Source of the DNA: Rhynchospora pubera
Taxonomy: Eukaryota > Streptophyta > Magnoliopsida > Poales > Cyperaceae
Direction of reading: 5' to 3'
DNA: 64,000 nt
Assembly (NCBI GenBank): GCA_028095005.1
Contig: CM051463.1
Span: 80,085,002-80,149,001, forward strand
A program made the position numbers and the translations under genes. Positions 59,921 to 64,000 of this stretch are shown here, piece by piece (the stretch's first letter is position 1; each line of letters starts with the position of its first letter). The notes under the pieces are model-generated. The model was not told where the DNA came from, made no database searches, and worked only from the letters and a program-made list of their open reading frames with translations.

Positions 59921-62089
59921 ATGGAGAAGCAGGAGAATCTATTCACCAAATTAAAGAAACCTATCGAAGCTTTCGTCTATGCGAGCACGAAGCTCGCCTT
60001 ACCCCTCCGTAGACCCTTCTCGCACTCCTCCAAACCAACCTTCGTCGACGAAGAAGCTCTCGCCAAATTGAAGCTAAAGATGGAGGCGATCCGAGCCGCG
60101 CTGGTCAAAGCTGACGCACTGGCAATGAACGACGCGCAGGATCGGGTGTGGCTGAGGGAACTGAGAGATTTGGAGTGCTGGGCGGAGGATGTGGTGGAGG
60201 AGATACAGTTCGAGTCGATGAGAAGTACCCGATTGGAGCAGTTCAAGTTGGAACTGATGCTCAGTTCCAGTCGGAAAGGGAAGAGAAAAAGGGGCGAATT
60301 TAGTTCGCTTTTTTCTAATGTGCCTTCGGGGTCTCTGAGTTTCAAAATTAAGAGGATAGCTGACAGGTGTGCTCTTTTTCCTATTTTTTGTTTATTTCTC
60401 ATCATTTATTTCATTAACGCACAGAACTTAGTATTAGTACTGCACGGGCCCTTAGAGCACGCCAATAGGTTGGTCAGCTAGAAATTATGTCTGTGTTTTA
60501 ACTTTTAAACAACTGCATAATACTGATAGTAAATTGGGTCCCCCTCGTGCTCAACCTTTTAAACACAGATAAAACTAAAACTAGTAAGAAATTAGTTTAC
60601 TGTCGGTAAAAGTACGCCACTACACCTTTTACTGCACCTGACAGATCAAAAGATAGATCCTTAATACTTGTACATTTTTATAGAACTTTTGTTAAATTTA
60701 CTAAGGGAACTGATGACAATTGGCAATTTACAGGTACCATGACATTACCATAGATCGTGATGCCCTCCGGATAACAGATGAGGATGGGACCCGCAGGTTG
60801 CATCCTAATGCACGAACTCCAACCAGCTCTTTTCCCTTATGCGAGCTTTTTGGCAGGGATAAAGACATGGATGATGTGATGAAGCTGCTCATATCAGAGA
60901 ATACTGACAACAATTGTGTCTTCTCCACCATCCCAATAGTTGGCATGGCCGGTGTCGGGAAAACAACTTTAGCACAGCATCTTTTTAATAATGAGATTGT
61001 GCAATCTAAGTTTAATCTCATGATCTGGGTATCTCTGTAACACCAATCAGGTGTGGTTGAAGCAACAAGGAAGATTGTTGCAGGTCTTACAAAGTCAGAG
61101 TGCAATCTCACCGAGCTGGAGTTACTACATCATGAAGTAGTCTCGCTTATAAGCTGTAAAAAATTCTTGTTAGTTTTTGATGATATGTGGGATGAAAACC
61201 CTGAAAATTGGTTGACCTTGACAGTTCCTTTAAAGCATGGTGCTAAAGGGAGCAAGGTTTTAGTTACCACAAGGAGCAACAAGGTTAGTCAGATCATGTC
61301 CCCTAAGAAGCATCCTTTGAATCCTTTATCTAATTATGACTGTTGGTTACTGTGCCAGAAAAAAGCGTGCCATGGACGCACAGTTGACTTATGTGCTGAT
61401 CTGTTGGAGATAGGAATGCAGATTGCCAAAAAGTGTCAAGGTTTGCCATTGGCTGCTAAGGCAGTTGGTGGCATGTTGAGCAAATCAGTTGATCAGAAGT
61501 ACTGGGGAGAGGTCTTGGAAAACCATTTGTGGTTGGAAGATGAAGATGCCAATCACCTGTTGCGGGCACTTCATGTTAGCTACGAGTTTTTGCCGCTGAA
61601 CCTGAAGAGGTGCTTTGCATATTGTTCCTTGTTTCCAAAAGGTTACTTGTTTGATAAAAGCAAATTAGTGCAATTATGGGTTGCACAAGGTTTTATCGAG
61701 GATGCAGGTACAAAGAGCTTTAATGACTTGGTTGACCGGTGCTTTTTCCAGTATTCACCATTTCATTATCATACTGAAGGAATATTTGTCATGCATGACC
61801 TTTATCACGAACTTGCTCAACACGTGTCAGGCTATGAATACAACAGAATTGATAACTATAAAGTAGCAAAATTGAATGACAAAGCTAGACATTCATCTTT
61901 GGTCCCACAAAAGAATCACACTGAAGAAGCCATACAGTTGGGTTCTCTGAGTGGCAAAGATTTGCGTAGTTTTTTATTTGTGGGGAGAACAGAAATCAAG
62001 ACTGACAAGATTCCATTCTGTTTAAACATACCTTGTGAGATTTTTTTGAATCTGGATTGCCTCAGAGCATTAGATTTGAGCAACACCGA
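59921..62089 (+). pseudogene. CC-NB-LRR resistance gene, nonsense codon and truncated by LTR insertion
   Basis: Exon 1 (59921-60366) encodes an RX-like coiled-coil N-terminus (KLKLKMEAIRAALVKADALA, VWLRELRDLECWAEDVVEE, the EDVID-like motif). Exon 2 starts at 60734 after a TTTACAG acceptor. The NB-ARC has a good P-loop (GMAGVGKTTLAQ), kinase-2 LLVFDDMWDE, RNBS-B GSKVLVTTRS, GLPLAAKAVGG, RNBS-D CFAYCSLFPKG and the MHD motif VMHDLYHELA. An in-frame TAA at 61038-61040, just after MIWVSL, breaks the otherwise continuous frame. The LRR region has only begun (LDCLRALDLSNT) when an Athila-like LTR starts at 62090. No other damage was seen. Such proteins act as intracellular immune receptors; this allele cannot make one. 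Confidence 0.92.
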
Positions 62090-63730
62090 TGATCGAAGGG
62101 AAATCAAGTCTCAAAATAAAAATCTCGTGTATGCCGATCTAATCGTTTGTAGAACAGCTTGAGGGTCGAATCCACAGGGACGGTGTTGGAATATTAGTCT
62201 TTTACTTTACTAAACTAGCTAGACGGTTCAACTCTTATGTGAATTAAGGGTTGCAGGTGAGTCTAAATCCTAAGTCTAGTTTCAAGGTCAAAACAAGAAT
62301 TAATGAGAGAGATTCAACAAGTCACATAATTCTAGGGTTTCTGGTTGCTAACACTTCTTCTTAGTCCCAGTTCCAGCGGCCCGCTGACTCTCGTAGCGGC
62401 CCGCTAAAAGAACTTAGGTCGCTAATCTATTAGACTGGCCGCTGGCTACTTGGCGGGCATAGACAACCTCGCTGATTCACTCAGCGGCCCGCTAGGATTA
62501 GCGATGTGATTGCAAATTGACTTAATTCAGTTGATAATTGTGTAGGGATAATGACTTAATTAAGGTTCCTAGATCAAACTCTCGTTTTAGGTCTGGTTAT
62601 CAATTAATTAACCCAATTTCCCTCGTATAGAATCTAGATTTCAACTATCGTTTCTTGGTCTAGTTTCTACAAGTCTATACCTTTCTAACCTATGAAATCC
62701 TTGAGTTTTCACTCTTGGAAAGGACTTAACTCTCGTTAACTAGTCCTGGTTTAACCTTTCAGTTTACAACCTTCATGTTAATCATAATCATGCCTAATAA
62801 TCTAAGTTTATTTGGACTTAACCACCTAGCAATTAAGCGAGCTCTACTTAACGGGTGTAAACAAATCTACTTAAACAATCATGGCATAATCAATTCAAGC
62901 AATTCAAGCAAGGCATAAAACACAAAGATATCAAATAAAATCAATAAACATGCAATCAACAACTAAGAATTCGAGTTTACAACCATAGTCCTAGAACAAA
63001 CAATCAACAACTAAAAGACATCATACAAACACAAGAGAAAATGAGAATAAGGAAAGATTACAACCAATTGCTCTTGCGTGTGTCGAAATCTCCTATCAAA
63101 CACGTCTCTTGCTGTCGCAAATGACCTGCTTGGCGCTGCCACGATCTGGACTTGAGACCTAACTCTCAAATAACTCAATGTCTAACCCTAAATTGACCTT
63201 GGATTGGTCTCCTTCTTGTTCCCCCTTTGTTCTCCCTCAAACAGGTCTTTAATAGACATTGGGAAGGTGTAGAAACGCTGGAAATAACTGAAAACGTGCT
63301 CTGGATGCACCTGGAGTCGGTACAAAACCGCCATCCAAATATAGAATTGCCAAATCGGGCGATTCTGCTGAATCTGGCAGTTCCAGGCCTGCGGGCCGCT
63401 AGGACTTTCAGCGGGTCGCAGGAAAATATCAGCACTGCGTCTGGTCAGTATTTTGGGCATATCTCCTTCATCCGAACTCCGTTTGAGGTAATTCAAGATC
63501 CGTTGGAAAGCTTAGAACGAGCTCTTCAACTTTATGGACTCATCCAAGTCATTTCTTGTCCAGAATCTGCAATAAAATTAGAAACTATGGTAGTAACTCA
63601 TTATTGACACAAAACTCTAATTAAACTAACCTAAACTAATCTAAACTATGTAAACTGTGTAAACTCAAGGCAATTAATTTAGTTTGGAGACAAAATGGTA
63701 CCTGAATATGCATATAAAATCCACTCATCA
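62090..63730 (-). repeat. 3' LTR of the second Athila-like element (1641 bp)
   Basis: TG...CA termini by comparison with the LTR at 42277. The frame at 63227-63607 inside it is not a gene. The partner LTR is outside the window. Confidence 0.8.
62375..62493. repeat. GC-rich palindromes AGCGGCCCGCT in the LTR
   Basis: Exact copies at 62375-62385, 62395-62405 (20 bp apart) and 62483-62493. Variants such as GGCCGCTGG lie between, and GCGGGCCGCT / AGCGGGTCGC near 63390-63415. Confidence 0.9.
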
Positions 63731-64000
63731 AATCCCCCCAAGTTTAACCTTTGCTTGTCCCCAAGCAAATATTTATCTTAGAAGAATGGTTTGGCTCTAA
63801 ACTAAAACAATGACTTGAGATTTACAAGTTATGAAAATTATTAACATGCACAAATATCGTGATTTGATTGAATTATTTAGACAATTTTACAAGCTTTTTC
63901 AAATTGAATTGAGTTGTCCCAAACGACCCACGCTTACCCCACGGGTGAAACACTTAGGATACTTGTAACTATTGCGCATAACTTACCTTGTTCAATTCCT

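Larger units (their letters stand above)
62090..64000 (-). mobile_element. Second Athila-like Ty3/gypsy element, 3' end, runs off the window
   Basis: The LTR at 62090-63730 begins TGATCGAAGGG and ends ACTCATCA on the plus strand. It shares GTCGAATCCACAGGGACGG with the first element's LTR. Next to it AATCCCCCCAAGTTTAACC (minus-strand purine tract) mirrors the first element, so it also reads right to left and its coding part lies beyond 64000. The left flank of the insertion is ACCGA inside the NLR2 exon. Sequence from 63731 onward is non-coding. Confidence 0.82.

Overview
This window is nuclear DNA of a flowering plant, most likely a eudicot. The genes are rich in introns with GT-AG borders, and the families are typical of plants: an ABCC10-like transporter, an extended SDR of the dihydroflavonol/anthocyanidin reductase group, a NAC factor, and CC-NB-LRR resistance genes. 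About half of the window is transposon-derived. The species cannot be named from the sequence.

Layout. 1-3077 is the 3' part of a decayed Ty1/copia element sitting in an intron of an ABCC10-like transporter (copy A, 3126-9012). A second, tandem copy (copy B, 12235-20881) has the complete 12-exon gene. The two copies share exon phases, and internal exon lengths agree except at the lesions. Each copy is broken at different sites: copy A has a 1-nt insertion and a 22-nt deletion, and copy B has a 5-nt deletion. A small VOC/glyoxalase-like gene (21434-22313, minus) and the rRNA-processing PIN nuclease gene FCF1 (22608-25499, plus) diverge from a ~294-bp intergenic region carrying two TGGGCY boxes. 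A five-exon SDR reductase gene (27126-30680) follows; its long third intron holds at least two MITEs. Then come fold-back elements, a ~940-bp Harbinger-like element, an NLR pseudogene (33754-36338, minus), and a NAC gene (38092-39957, minus).

41859-55720 is a four-layer nest. A LINE remnant is split by a hAT-type MITE (41935-55636). That is split by a gag-protease-only Athila-like Ty3/gypsy element on the minus strand (42277-55292, TSD GTAAG, tRNA-Asp type PBS). That in turn is split by a tandem array of four LTRs and three 225-bp internal regions of a short non-autonomous element (47268-52335, TSD GGGGC). Right of the nest, 55759-59078 is a Mutator-like element with long TIRs and a 9-bp TSD. 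It contains an eIF4E exon and a separate spliceable ORF, so it looks like a Pack-MULE. A second NLR (59921-62089, plus) has one nonsense codon and is cut inside its LRR region by the LTR of another Athila-like element (62090 to beyond the window end).

The most unusual signal is a 20-bp GC-rich repeat with an internal palindrome (CTGGCG-GGT-CGCCAG in its symmetric form). It is scattered through both LTRs and the gag-protease coding region of the first Athila-like element. The 60-bp length difference between its two LTRs equals exactly three of these units. The second Athila-like element carries a different palindrome (AGCGG-C-CCGCT) with the same 20-bp spacing in its LTR.

Apparently intact genes are the VOC protein, FCF1, the SDR and probably the NAC factor. 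Both ABCC copies, both NLRs and all retroelement reading frames carry disabling lesions as read here.
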